Assembly: GCA_002007465.1 (NCBI GenBank)
Contig: LNAC01000232.1
Coordinates: 3,050,996 to 3,114,995, forward strand
DNA from: Ailurus styani
Taxonomy: Eukaryota; Chordata; Mammalia; Carnivora; Ailuridae
Direction of reading: 5' to 3'
Length of the DNA stretch: 64,000 nt
Every line of letters begins with the position of its first letter. Within the stretch, counting starts at the first letter, position 1. The notes below the pieces were generated by a model. That model was not told where the DNA came from. It did not search any database and was given only the letters and a program-made list of their open reading frames with translations. Made by a program: the position numbers and the translations under genes. Below, one piece after another: positions 45,269-55,141 of this stretch.

Positions 45269-45446
45269 GATTTTATTTATTTCAAGGTGGGGGAGGGTTG
45301 GAGGGAGAGGAAGAAAGAGAATCTCAAGCATACTCCCCGCCGAAGTGAGTAGGCTTATGTGGGGCTTGATCTCACAACCCTGAGATCATGACCTGAGCCA
45401 AAAGCAAGGGTTGGATGCTTAACCAAGTGAGCCACCCGGGTGCCCC
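45269..45446 (-). mobile_element. CAN-SINE in L1
   Basis: Reverse-oriented SINE. TSD TTGTTTTGTTTTTAA (45254-45268 and 45447-45461). Confidence 0.92.
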
Positions 45447-45924
45447 TTGTTTTGTTTTTAAATCATGGGTAGATGTTGAATATTGTAAAATGTGATCTCT
45501 CCTATTATTGTGATTATATGTGGCTTTTCTCCTTTATTTTGTTACTATGATGAATTACATTGATTTTGTTGTTAAACCAACCTTTTATCCTTAGAATTTG
45601 GGGTCTATTTCCCCTTTTATATAAATCTTTGGATTGGTTGGCTGATATTAATGAAGGAGATGGGTATGCTATTCCTTGTTAACTTGTCGGATTTTATGCT
45701 GGCCTCATAAAATGAGAAGGATATATTCCATTTTTTTTCTGTCTCTGCAAGAGTTCATATAGGATAGTTCCTTTTCTCTAAATGCTTGAAAATTTACTGG
45801 TGAAGCAGTTAGGCCTAGAGTTTCTTTGAAGAAGGTTTTTAGTTATGGATTTAATGAATTTCATAGCTATGGGACTACATCTTTTTAATATTTTTAAATT
45901 CTTATTAGGAGGGAGAGAGGGTTT

Positions 45925-46108
45925 TTGTTTTTTAATTTATTTAGCAAGATAGCTTTGTGAGCAGGGGAGGGGCAGAGGGCAGAGAGTGAGGCAGACTCCC
46001 TGCTGATGGTGGAGCCCCATCGTGGGACTGCATCTCCTGACCCTGAGATCATGACCTGAGCTGAAATCAAGAGTGGGATGCTTAACCGACTGAGCTACCC
46101 AGGCACCC
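45925..46108 (-). mobile_element. CAN-SINE, older copy
   Basis: Reverse-oriented long-form SINE directly followed by a short-form SINE, the same arrangement as at 24666-24981. Confidence 0.88.
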
Positions 46109-46205
46109 AATATCATTTTATTTTTAAGTCCGCTCTATGCCCAGTATGGATTTGAACTCCCGATCCTGAGATCAATGCTCTACCGACTAAGCCCCAGGTG
46201 CCCCC
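46109..46205 (-). mobile_element. short-form CAN-SINE
   Basis: Short reverse-oriented SINE (TTTTTAAGTCCGCTCTATGC to AAGCCCCAGGTGCCCCCC). Confidence 0.85.
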
Positions 46206-46416
46206 CGGGAATACACTCTTCGTCATTTTTTGATGTTTTACTAGGAATTTACCTGTTCTATCTAAGTTTACAAATGAATGTACTTTTGAAAACATTCTGA
46301 AATGTATACTTGAAAAATTATTCAAAACAGGTTCTTCCATATCTTTTTAATATCTGTAAGACCTGTATTTGTGACCCCTTTTTTCTTAACATTCACTGGT
46401 AGTGTTTCTCCCCCGG

Positions 46417-46422
<6 letters not shown>

Positions 46423-46471
<49 letters not shown>
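46423..46471. repeat. (CT)n microsatellite
   Basis: CT run with one TTT interruption, lying in L1 text outside any SINE. Confidence 0.95.
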
Positions 46472-46472
<1 letters not shown>

Positions 46473-46935
46473 TTTTCTTTCCCCTCCTTGGTTTCATCTT
46501 GCTTATCAATTACATTGTCTTTCCAACTTGGATTTTATTGAATCTTTCTGTTGCATATTTTTCTTTTTCTTTTTTTATTTTTTAGCTCTTAACTATTTAC
46601 TTTCTTGTTTCTTTGGGTTTAATTTGCTGTTCTTTTCCTGATTTCTTGAGATGGATACTTATTTTTCCAGCCACTTTTATTAGGGCTATACATTTTTCAT
46701 TAAAGCACAGCTTCAGCTGCATTTTGTAGGGTTTGTTTCATACATCTTCTTGAGGTTTCCTTTAGCAAATTCAGAACTGTATTTCAGATTTTTGTAGTTA
46801 CTTTTTTCATTATTGGTTTGTGGATTTATGCCACTGTGATCAGAGAAGATACTCCTAAGATTTTAATCCGTTGAAATTTATTGAAACTTGTCATATGGCC
46901 TATTAGATTTTTTATTGTAAATAAGTATTTATATG

Positions 46936-47118
46936 GGACGCCTGGATGGCTTAGTCAGTTAAGCATCCGACTCTTGATTTCAGCTTGGGTCATGATTTCA
47001 TTGAGACCTAGTCCTGCATTGGCTCCACACTGGGTGTAGAGCCTGCTGAAATTCTGTCTCTTCCTCTGTTCCTCCCCCTGCTCTTGCACATTCACTCTCT
47101 CTTGGGGAGAAAAAAGAG
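46936..47118 (+). mobile_element. CAN-SINE in L1
   Basis: Forward SINE with a perfect 11-bp TSD, GTATTTATATG (46925-46935 and 47119-47129). The tail is degraded to GGGGAGAAAAAAGAG. Confidence 0.94.
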
Positions 47119-47480
47119 GTATTTATATGACTTTTGATTCTTGAGGACTTAAGCGCTGGTAAGCCAATGAATCCTCAGTGATAGGGACGGGAGCGGTGGG
47201 GGTATTCTTGCTTGTGAACAATCCATGGATCGATATGCATAACTGCGTGTGTGTGTGTGCGTGCGTGTTTCTTTCCTTTTTAAGGGATTGTCCTCCCAGC
47301 TATGTTCATACATCTGAATATAATGTAATTCCTCTAAAAAAAATAATCACATTATTGTCCTATTTCTTGGAGATTGCTCCTAAATGCCAGTTATTAGTTC
47401 TGTGCATTTCAGATATTTTGGTTATATATGTACAATTTCTTGTGCTAGCTTTTACTAGTTTCCATGTTTCATTCTAGAGA

Positions 47481-48295
47481 GAAACGTTATTTCTCTGAAC
47501 CTCACATTATTGGGGGGATGGGCCTCACTGTTAACAGGACCAGCTGTATAATTTTGAGGCCCAAGGCAGAATAAAACTATAGGGTACGTTGCTCAAAAGT
47601 GAACCGTTTCAAGACCACAACAGAATACTGAACAGAGCACAGGGCACTGCACAGCGCCATAGGTCACATGTTCATGAATTCAGCTCTGCTGGTCACCACC
47701 GTGTGCACATTAGCTGTCAATTAGAAGTATTAAATGAGAAATTCTTAAAGGAATTTTTCAGGTGCGCATGTTGTACTTTTACAAATGTGGACTCTGAAAT
47801 TCAGATTCTAAGTATTTGAAAAATCTGGTTTTTCAAATTTCCACTTATAATATGGCTTATAATATTAGCTAAATGCTGGCCAGTTGAGACAGCCTGATAC
47901 ACTCAAGTACAGAAACATTTTGAGAGTTCTTAGAAAAATCTTGACAAATTTCATGTTGGTTTATGACATCTGAATAGACTTTTAAAAATTAGGATTGAAC
48001 CAGAAAAGTGCATTCCTCAGCAACTAGATTTTAGGGACAATATTTAAAGAGAAAATATCCTTAGGGGAAAATATATGTATTAAGCTTAAAAAAAAAAGGA
48101 CATGATCTCATTAGGAGGGTGTGTATATGTGCTTTAATTAACTCTGAAATTTGGAGAAGTGTGTGATTCACTTAGCTTACTTACAATGATTTGGGGCATT
48201 AATAATCATGTTCTACCTTAGGTCAGAAATAAAACTGATTTCTGTTAAGCAGAGTTGGATGATTTTTCTGTATAAACTGTCAATAAATACCATTT
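47481..48295. other. unassigned sequence
   Basis: No gene or family recognised. A run of A's lies at 48088-48096. Confidence 0.4.
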
Positions 48296-48524
48296 ATGAA
48301 TATGTAGATGTACCCAAATACTTAAATTTCTGTGGTTTTGTGTTTGCAGAACAGAGGAATTACTCAGATCCACATATATGTAAATGAATAATTTTGTTAT
48401 GTTATGCTTNATGAATATGTAGATGTACCCAAATACTTAAATTTCTGTGGTTTTGTGTTTGTAGAACAGAGGAATTACTCAGATCCACATATATGTAAAT
48501 GAATAATTTTGTTATGTTATGCTT
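48296..48524. repeat. 114-bp direct duplication around a single N
   Basis: Positions 48296-48409 and 48411-48524 are identical except one C/T difference (TGTTTGCAGAA versus TGTTTGTAGAA). An N at 48410 separates them. Confidence 0.97.
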
Positions 48525-48679
48525 GATGAGAACCAGAGCTTTTAATAAAACAATTTTGGGAAAAAGAAGTATGGAAGTTTACGGATGATTATTTTTCTGA
48601 TCAATTTTCAAAACTAGTCTTTAATCCATATATTATCATACTGGTAAATCTTTCTGCAAGATAGGTTAGCCTTAACAAG

Positions 48680-49320
48680 GTAACTTTCACCCAGAAATTT
48701 CCACTTCTGAGAATTTATCTTAAAGAAGAAATGGGACAGGTTTATAATGTGGGCATAAAAAGGCTTATTGCAGTGTAGCTTTTAAGAGTACAAAATTGGG
48801 GGGGCGCCTGGATGGCTCAGTGGGTTAAGCCTCTGCCTTTGGCTCAGGTCATGATCTCAGGGTCCTGGGATCGAGGCCCACATGGGGCTGTCTGCTCAGC
48901 AGGGAGCCTGCTTCCCCCTCTCTCTCTGCCTGCTTGTGATCTCTCTGCCTGCTTGTGATCTCTCTGTCTCTCTCTGTCAAATAAATAAACAAAATCTTAA
49001 AAAAATACAAATTTGGGAACAACTTCTATCCATTCCATAGACGTTTAATCAGGTAAATTATGGTGTATCCATAAAATGGAAATTGGTACAACCATTAAAA
49101 TACTATTAACTCTCTGGTACAAAAGAGTGGATTTAGATTTTAGCAGTTGAGAGGGGAAAGGAGGGGACGAGAACTAAATAGAAAAGGACTGCCAGTATCC
49201 TATCTTAAAAGGGGCAAGTAAAAGGATATGGTCTATAATAGAAAATGAAATGAAGGTATAATTCTTTATGGGTTACACCTTTGTAACCATAATGTAATGT
49301 ACAAGTATTAGTAAAAAGTA
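48680..49320 (+). mobile_element. old L1 3' region, sense, split by a SINE
   Basis: CCACTTCTGAGAATTTATCT, AAATTTGGGAACAACTTCTA, TTATGGTGTATCCATAAAAT and GTACAACCATTAAAATACTA follow an old L1 3' part in sense, with the SINE at 48801-49005 in between. Confidence 0.7.
48801..49005 (+). mobile_element. young CAN-SINE
   Basis: Forward SINE. TSD TACAAAATTGGG / TACAAATTTGGG (48789-48800 and 49006-49017). A 21-bp segment of its CT-rich middle (GCCTGCTTGTGATCTCTCT) is doubled. Confidence 0.94.
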
Positions 49321-49422
49321 CATTGAAAGAAAGGAGGACTTGGGGTGGGAGGTGGTGAAAATGGGCCATGGTGAGTACAGGTCCGCAGACTGTGTCTAAA
49401 TGGGCTAAGTCAAGAAATTGTG

Positions 49423-49674
49423 GGGGCGCCTGGGTGGCTCAGTTGTTGAGGGCCCGCTTCTCCCTCTCCCACTCCCCCTGCTTGTGTTCCCTCTCTGTCA
49501 AATAAATAAATAANAAGCATCTGCCTTTGGCTCAGGTCATGGTCTCAGGGTCCTGGGGTCCAGCCTCACATCGGGCTCCCTGCTCGGCGGGAAGCCCGCT
49601 TCTCCCTCTCCCACTCCCCCTGCTTGTGTTCCCTCTCTGTCAAATAAATAAATAAATCTTAAAAAAAAAAAAAA
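49423..49674 (+). mobile_element. CAN-SINE with scrambled order and an N
   Basis: The head (49423-49449) is followed by the 3' third ending in AAATAAATAA (49450-49513), then N (49514), then the middle and the same 3' third again (49515-49674). TSD AAGAAATTGTG / AAGACATTGTG (49412-49422 and 49675-49685). Confidence 0.9.
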
Positions 49675-49685
49675 AAGACATTGTG

Positions 49686-50111
49686 ACCAGAGCTATTGAC
49701 CTGTTTCGAAGCTTACAGGGTTTATTGCATTCATCTCAGGGTATTTGTTGTCATCCATTCAGTGCACCTGTGTCAGGCTTTGGAGTTGTCATAGGCGAAC
49801 AGCAGGGATTAGAGCTTTTCTTTATTTTAACAAGAGAGACATGAAATGTAAGGATCTTCTTGAACTTCACTATAAAGTTTATTTTAAAATCTTAATTTTA
49901 AAAAATAAGGTGGAACCATTAGAAATTCAAAAGAAATTACTAAAAAATGTGTTGGAACATTTTGGAAGAGAAAAGTAGGATATTTAATCATAACTATATT
50001 TCTTTGATTTAAAACAAAATTTAAAACTTTAACACTTCAGTACTGTATTTAGTAGGAATGTTCATATATATTCAAGTGGAAAATATATATTGCCAAATGA
50101 TGTACAGAATG
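49686..50111. other. unassigned AT-rich sequence
   Basis: A 77-codon lysine/leucine-rich frame (49745-49978) is most likely chance in AT-rich DNA. Confidence 0.4.
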
Positions 50112-50120
50112 TCCTCACTT

Positions 50121-50237
50121 CTTCTTTTAAAGTAGGGCTCCATGCCCAGTGTGGGACTTGAACTCAGACCCTGAGATCAAGACATGAGCTGAAGTCAAGA
50201 ATCCGATGCTAAACCAGTTGAGCCACCCAGGTGCCCC
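50121..50237 (-). mobile_element. CAN-SINE, short/intermediate form
   Basis: Reverse-oriented SINE. TSD TCCTCACTT (50112-50120 and 50238-50246). Confidence 0.9.
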
Positions 50238-50246
50238 TCCTCACTT

Positions 50247-50409
50247 TGTTTTTTTTTAAAGATTTTATTTATTGGGCGCCTGGGTGGCTCAGTGGGTTAA
50301 ATCTTCTGCCTTGGGCTCAGGTCATGATCCCAGGGTCCTAGGCCCACATCAGGCTCCCTGCTCAGTGGGGAGCCTGCTTCCTCCTCTGCCTGCCTCTCTG
50401 CCTGCTTGT

Positions 50410-50447
<38 letters not shown>

Positions 50448-50681
50448 AAGTAAATAAAAAAAATACAAAAGTCATTTAAAAAAAAAGATTCTATTTATAA
50501 GAGAAGCGAGCTCACCGTGCCCAGGAGTTGGGGGAGGAGCAGAAGAGGTGGAGCTGGGGACTCTCTCAAGCCCACTGTGTGCTGAGCTCTGAGGCGGGGC
50601 TTGATCCCATGACCCACAGAACATGACCTGAGCTGAAACCAAGAGCCAGATGCTTAACCAACTGAGCCACCCAGGTGTCCC
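50247..50681 (-). mobile_element. CAN-SINE split by an opposite SINE
   Basis: Outer reverse-oriented SINE: T-tract and AAAGATTTTATTTAT at 50247-50272, remainder at 50484-50681. Confidence 0.9.
50273..50483 (+). mobile_element. inner CAN-SINE, opposite orientation
   Basis: Forward young SINE inserted in the 3' end of the outer copy. TSD AAAGATTTTATTTAT / AAAGATTCTATTTAT (50258-50272 and 50484-50498, one mismatch). It contains (CT)n at about 50412-50444. Confidence 0.94.
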
Positions 50682-50712
50682 TTCACTACTGTTTTTTAAA
50701 AAATATATATAT

Positions 50713-50824
50713 GGGGGCCCCTGGCCGCCTCAGTTGGAAGAGCATGCAACTCTTGATCTCAGAGTCATGAGTTTGAGCCCCATGTTGGGCACAGAGACAA
50801 CTTAAATCTTAAAAAAAAAAAAAA
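50713..50824 (+). mobile_element. short-form CAN-SINE
   Basis: Short forward SINE (GGGGGCCCCTGGCCGCCTCA to ACTTAAATCTTAAAAAAAAA). Confidence 0.86.
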
Positions 50825-51084
50825 TCTTTGGAAAGATGAACATGAAATGTTAATTGTCTCTTGATAGTGGGATTAAACATGGTTTCCATTTTGTTTTTCC
50901 ATTGTTTTTAAGCAGTGAACATATTTCTGTAACTTAGAAACCATTTTCATTTTAAAAATTATAATAGTGACATAGCTTTGAGCAGAGACTATATATCTTC
51001 TTAGGTCTTAATATCCAGTACAATGCTTGGAACACGGAAGACACCTAGTTAATATTTGCACATACTTAGAAAAGGTGTAGGTCG

Positions 51085-51273
51085 GGGCGCCTGGGTGGCT
51101 CAGTGGGTTAAAGCCTCTGCTTTCGGCTCAGGTCATGATCCCAGGGTCCTGGGATCAAGGCCCACATCGGGCTCTCTGCTCAGCGGGGAGCTTGCTTCCT
51201 CCTCTCCCTGTCTCTCTGCCTGCCTCTCTGCCTACTTGTAATCTCTCTCTCTGTGTGTCAAATAATAATAAAA
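51085..51273 (+). mobile_element. young CAN-SINE
   Basis: Full-length forward SINE. TSD AGAAAAGGTGTAGGTCG / AGAAAAGGTGTAAGTCG (51068-51084 and 51274-51290, one mismatch in 17). Confidence 0.96.
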
Positions 51274-51479
51274 AGAAAAGGTGTAAGTCGGTAGGTATCT
51301 CCTCTTTGCCAATGGCCACAGAATGCTTTTATTAAGCAAAATAGAATAAACTACTTTAAGCCAGAGAGGTTATGAAAAAGTGTGAGGATTAAATGAAAAG
51401 CCTACAAAGCGTAATTGTCAAGTAAAAATACATTTAAAAAGAGCATGCAAAAAACAACTAGTAAATGTTACTGTTTACC

Positions 51480-52235
51480 TTTTGGTTTTGCGTAGACAAT
51501 ACATTCACAGTATATAAAACTCTTAATGTCTGTGATGAAATTCCTTTCTCCTGCTGCCAGTGCTCTCCCTGGAGGCAGCCAACACTATTAATTCTTGTAC
51601 ATCCTTCCATAAACACACAAATGTGTGGTGTCTTTTTTCTTTACATACGATATCATGTTGTATGCACGTTGCTATACCTTGCTTTTTTTTCCTCACGGTG
51701 TCTTAGAGTTTTGTATTGGTACAAAAAGAACATCCTCATGGGTTTTTTTTTTTTTTTTAAGATTTTATTTATTTATTTCACAGAGGGAGAGAGATCACAA
51801 GGAGGCAGAGAGGCAGGCAGAGAGAGAGGGGGAAGCAGGCTCCCTGCTGAGCAGAGAGCCCGATGCGGGCCTCGATCCCAGGACCCTGAGATCATGACCT
51901 GGGCCGAAAGCAGAGGCTTTAACCCACTGAGCCACCCAGGCGCCCCTCATGGGTTTTTTTTGTTGTTGTTGCACAGTATTTATTGTATGGATGTATCCTC
52001 ATTGGTTTACCTTTCTACTTAGTTTTTTACAGACTTTTTACTATTAATACTGACACAAAAAATTCGCTGTTTATACTTTTTTTGCACTTTTATAAGCTAA
52101 CCTGTAGGATAAATTCCTGAAGTAGAATTGCTGAATCAAGGCATGTCTGCATTTGCAATTTTGGTAGATTTGGTCCAGTTGCCCTTCAGTGAAGTTAGGT
52201 AGTTAACACTTCCTTCATCGATAGATGAGAGATTT
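51480..52235 (-). mobile_element. old L1 3' region, antisense, split by a SINE
   Basis: ACAGTATTTATTGTATGGAT, AACCTGTAGGATAAATTCCT, GAATTGCTGAATCAAGGCAT and GTCCAGTTGCCCTTCAGTGA follow an old L1 3' end in antisense. The 185-codon forward frame at 51465-52022 runs through this and the SINE and is not a gene. Confidence 0.65.
51743..51944 (-). mobile_element. young CAN-SINE, CAAGGAGG variant
   Basis: Reverse-oriented SINE. TSD CCTCATGGGTTTTTTT (from 51734 and from 51945). It carries ATCACAAGGAGGCAG, GGGGGAAGCAGG and GAAAGCAGAGG, shared with the copy at 52829-53041. Confidence 0.95.
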
Positions 52236-52802
52236 TATGTTGTAACTTCCTAGGTATCATTGACAATGTTTAAGAATTTTTTGTGTCTACATGAGTGATC
52301 AACCCTGACAAGTGAGATTCAGGTGGACAAGGATAAAGTGTATACTTCTGATCAGGAAGAAGAGCTGAGATTTATTGTAAACCATATTCTAAAAACAGTG
52401 GTTCAGTATAGTTTGGATACAGTACTGGGCATCGTTACGAGGGAACATGAAACCCAGTAGTGGTACCATCTCGCCGTGTATTAAAATTTTACATTGTTAA
52501 ATCTGCAGTCCTGGTTTTAGTTTTGGGTGCAGTAATCTAGGAAAAACGTGATTGAGTTGGCAGAAGATAACTAAAATAGTTACAGGGATGACTTGGGCTA
52601 AAATAAAAGTATTCCTGTTTGGAAAAATGACAGCTAAATTTGATAAATAATAATACAGATGGGGCATACTAACATTTTGATCATCCTGTCTCAGTTTTAG
52701 AATTTAGAGGCATCGAAGACATTCAGAAGAAGCCAATGCCACTCCTTGGGCTGGAACAAATTCCAGATGGAGCTGCTGTAGGAAAAATAAACTCTTCTCA
52801 TA
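52236..52802. other. unassigned sequence
   Basis: No recognised repeat. The segment near 52690-52790 (AGCCAATGCCACTCCTTGGG) could be unique sequence, but I see no supported exon. Confidence 0.4.
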
Positions 52803-53211
52803 TTCTTTAAAAAAATTTTTTATTTCTTTTTTTTTTTTAATTTTTTTTTAAAGATTTTATTTATTTATTTCACAGAGGGAGAGAGATCACAAGGAGGCAG
52901 AGAGGCAGGCAGAGAGAGAGAGAGGGGGAAGCAGGCTCCCCGCCGAGCAGGGAGCCCGATGCGGGCCTCGATCCCAGGACCCTGAGATCATGACCTGAGC
53001 CGAAAGCAGAGGCATTAACCCACTGAGCCACCCAGGCGCCCAAAAAATTTTTTACTTCTTTGACAGAAAGATAGCACAGTAGGCAGAGTGGCAGGGAGAG
53101 GGAGAAGGAGGCTCTCCGCTGAGCAGGGAGCCGGATGTGAGACTGGATCCCAAGACCCTGAGATCATGACCTGAGCCAAAGGCAGCCACTTAACTGACTG
53201 AGCCACCCAGG
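52803..53211 (-). mobile_element. CAN-SINE split by a younger SINE
   Basis: Outer reverse-oriented SINE, 3' piece 52803-52828 and remainder 53042-53211. Related flanks are TCTCATATTCTTT and TTATCATATTCTCA. Confidence 0.88.
52829..53041 (-). mobile_element. inner young CAN-SINE, CAAGGAGG variant
   Basis: Reverse-oriented SINE inside the outer one. TSD AAAAAATTTTTTATTTCTT / AAAAAATTTTTTACTTCTT (52810-52828 and 53042-53060, one mismatch in 19). Confidence 0.94.
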
Positions 53212-53250
53212 ATCTTATCATATTCTCACCCAGCCACTTATCATATTCTT

Positions 53251-53449
53251 TTTTTTTTTTTTAAAGATTTTATTTATTCATTTGACACAGAGAGATTACA
53301 AGTAGGCAGNNNNNNNNNNNNNNNNNNNNNNNNNNNNNNNNNNNNNNNNNNNNNNNNNNNNAGCCTGATGTGGGCCTCGATCCCAGGACCCTGGGATCAT
53401 GACCTGAGCCGAAGGCAGCGGCTTTAACCCACTGAGCCACCCAGGCGCC
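53251..53449 (-). mobile_element. young CAN-SINE with assembly gap
   Basis: Reverse-oriented SINE with a perfect 14-bp TSD, CTTATCATATTCTT (53237-53250 and 53450-53463). Its GA-rich middle is replaced by 52 N's. Confidence 0.95.
53310..53361. other. assembly gap, 52 N
   Basis: Run of undetermined bases inside a SINE. The expected missing SINE middle is of similar length. Confidence 0.99.
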
Positions 53450-53514
53450 CTTATCATATTCTTGATTGGAGAAGGTCTTTCTAAGATCACATAAAATCCA
53501 GAATTTATAAAGAT

Positions 53515-54065
53515 TGAGAGACTTGGCTACAACCCATAAACTACGTTAAAAGGCAACCAGATTGGAATAACTATTTGCAAAAACAAAGGATACTCAGAAT
53601 ATTTATAAAGAGCTTGTAAACAAATTTTTAAAGATAAGCACACTAGTAGAAAAAGAGGATATAAACAAAAGACATACCAGTATTTAATGAACCTAAAATA
53701 CTTAACATCGGGCGCCTGGGTGGCTCAGTGGGTTAAAGCCGCTGCCTTCGGCTCAGGTCATGATCCCAGGGTCCTGGGATCGAGGCCCACATGGGGCTGT
53801 CTGCTCAGCAGGGAGCCTGCTTCCTCCTCTCTCCTCTCTCTCTGCCTGCCTCTCTGCCTACTTGTAATCTCTCTGTCTGTGTCAAATGAATAAATAAAAA
53901 AAAAAATCTTTAAAAAAAAATACTTAACATCTAACCTTGTAGATGTAACAAGATCTATTTTATGCACTTCATTCAATGATGTGGGAAGATTGACAAAATC
54001 CAGTGTTCTGGGTATAGAAAAATAGACTGTCTTATATTGTTTCTGGAAAGCAGTTTGCTGCAATG
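53515..54065 (+). mobile_element. old L1 fragment, sense, split by a SINE
   Basis: AAAGGATACTCAGAATATTT, TAAAGAGCTTGTAAACAAAT, AAAGACATACCAGTATTTAA and TTTCTGGAAAGCAGTTTGCT follow L1 ORF2/3' text in sense, diverged. Confidence 0.6.
53710..53916 (+). mobile_element. young CAN-SINE
   Basis: Full-length forward SINE with a perfect 15-bp TSD, AAAATACTTAACATC (53695-53709 and 53917-53931). Confidence 0.96.
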
Positions 54066-54321
54066 TATATTAAACGCTAAACCTTTCTTATTTTCAATGT
54101 TCCTAATAGATTTGTAGATTTATTTATGCTATTAATACATACTATCTAAATTATTTAGTAAATTTCATTTTGGTACTTTTCTGAGTTAGGAAGATGTTAA
54201 TTTATAGGGCTAGGACATTATTGGGGCTCAAGTTTATACAGTTTTAATCTGTAAATGTGAGGATACTTTTGCCCTTTTTGTGTGTGTAAATTTAGATTGC
54301 AAGGTAAAGTCGTAGGTTTTA

Positions 54322-54506
54322 TTATTTTAAAAAATTTTATTTATTTGAGAGAGAGAGCAGGAGAGGGGAGAAGGTCAAAGGGAGAAGCAGACCCCCGCAC
54401 CCTCCGAGGAGCTGGGAGCCTGATGCGGGCCTTGATCGCAGGACTCTGGGATCATGACCCGAGCCGAAGGCAGTTACTTAACCAACTGAGCCACCCAGGT
54501 GCCCCT
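54322..54506 (-). mobile_element. CAN-SINE
   Basis: Reverse-oriented SINE. TSD AGTCGTAGGTTTTA / AGTTGTAGGTTTTA (54308-54321 and 54507-54520, one CpG-type change). Confidence 0.94.
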
Positions 54507-54582
54507 AGTTGTAGGTTTTAGTTCTAAGAGTATTTTAATAAAATTTTTCTAGTTAAATTATTCAACTAAGAAAATTTAGTAA

Positions 54583-54769
54583 ATGGGTGCCTGGGTGGTC
54601 AGTGGGTTAAGCCTCTGCCTTCAGCTCAGGTCATGATCTCAGGGTCCTGGGATCGAGTCCTGCATTAGGCTCTCTGCTCTGCAGGGAGCCTGCTTCTCCC
54701 TCTCTCTCTGCCTGCCTCTCTGCCTACTTGTAATCTCTGTCAAATAAATAACAAAGAAAATCTTTAAAC
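54583..54769 (+). mobile_element. young CAN-SINE
   Basis: Forward SINE with a perfect 12-bp TSD, AAAATTTAGTAA (54571-54582 and 54770-54781). The head has a one-base deletion (GGGTGGTCAGTGGG), which breaks the A-box. Confidence 0.95.
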
Positions 54770-54989
54770 AAAATTTAGTAACTTCTAAATACTACATGAA
54801 TGCTCCTTGAAGTTACCATTTTAAATTCTAAGCTCATTTTAAAAAATAGCTAAGCAAAACAACATCTTGCTAAAGATACCATTATTAAGAAATAATCTGG
54901 TATAAATTTATTCAAAGTGAGTTAAATTGAACCGTGAATAATAGGTTGTATCTTGACAATATCTCCCACCAGTAAGAATTCTAGAATGA

Positions 54990-55133
54990 GGGGGCTGCCT
55001 GGGTGGCTCAGTTGGTTGAGTGTTCAGCTCTTGATCTCAGCTTAGGACTTGATCACAACTTAGGGTTGTGAGTTCAAGCCCCACGCTGGGCTCTGTGCTG
55101 GGTGTAGAGCCTATCTTAAAAAAAGTAAAATAA
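54990..55133 (+). mobile_element. short-form CAN-SINE with added segment
   Basis: Forward SINE (GGGGGCTGCCTGGGTGGCTC to GTAAAATAAAATTCTAGG). It has an extra segment, GATCACAACTTAGGGTTGTG, relative to other short copies. AATTCTAG occurs on both sides. Confidence 0.85.
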
Positions 55134-55141
55134 AATTCTAG

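Larger units (their letters stand above)
43640..47480 (-). mobile_element. long old L1, antisense, from 3' region into ORF2
   Basis: In reverse complement it covers the 3' region (43650-44123, 44310-44400), ORF2 C-terminal part (44400-44800), reverse transcriptase (44850-45870), and towards the endonuclease (46480-46930). Landmarks are GTCTATTTCTGGACTTGGTG, GGGAAAGCTTTCAATTTTCA, and CACTGTGATCAGAGAAGATA. It is broken by a MER5A-like element and four SINEs, and has no intact frame. Confidence 0.75.

Noticed and set aside
48296..48524. Two-unit array resembling a CRISPR or satellite
   Set aside because: There are only two units, 114 bp each, separated by an N. An assembly join explains it better.
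51465..52022. 185-codon forward open frame
   Set aside because: It runs through old L1 3' sequence and a complete reverse SINE.
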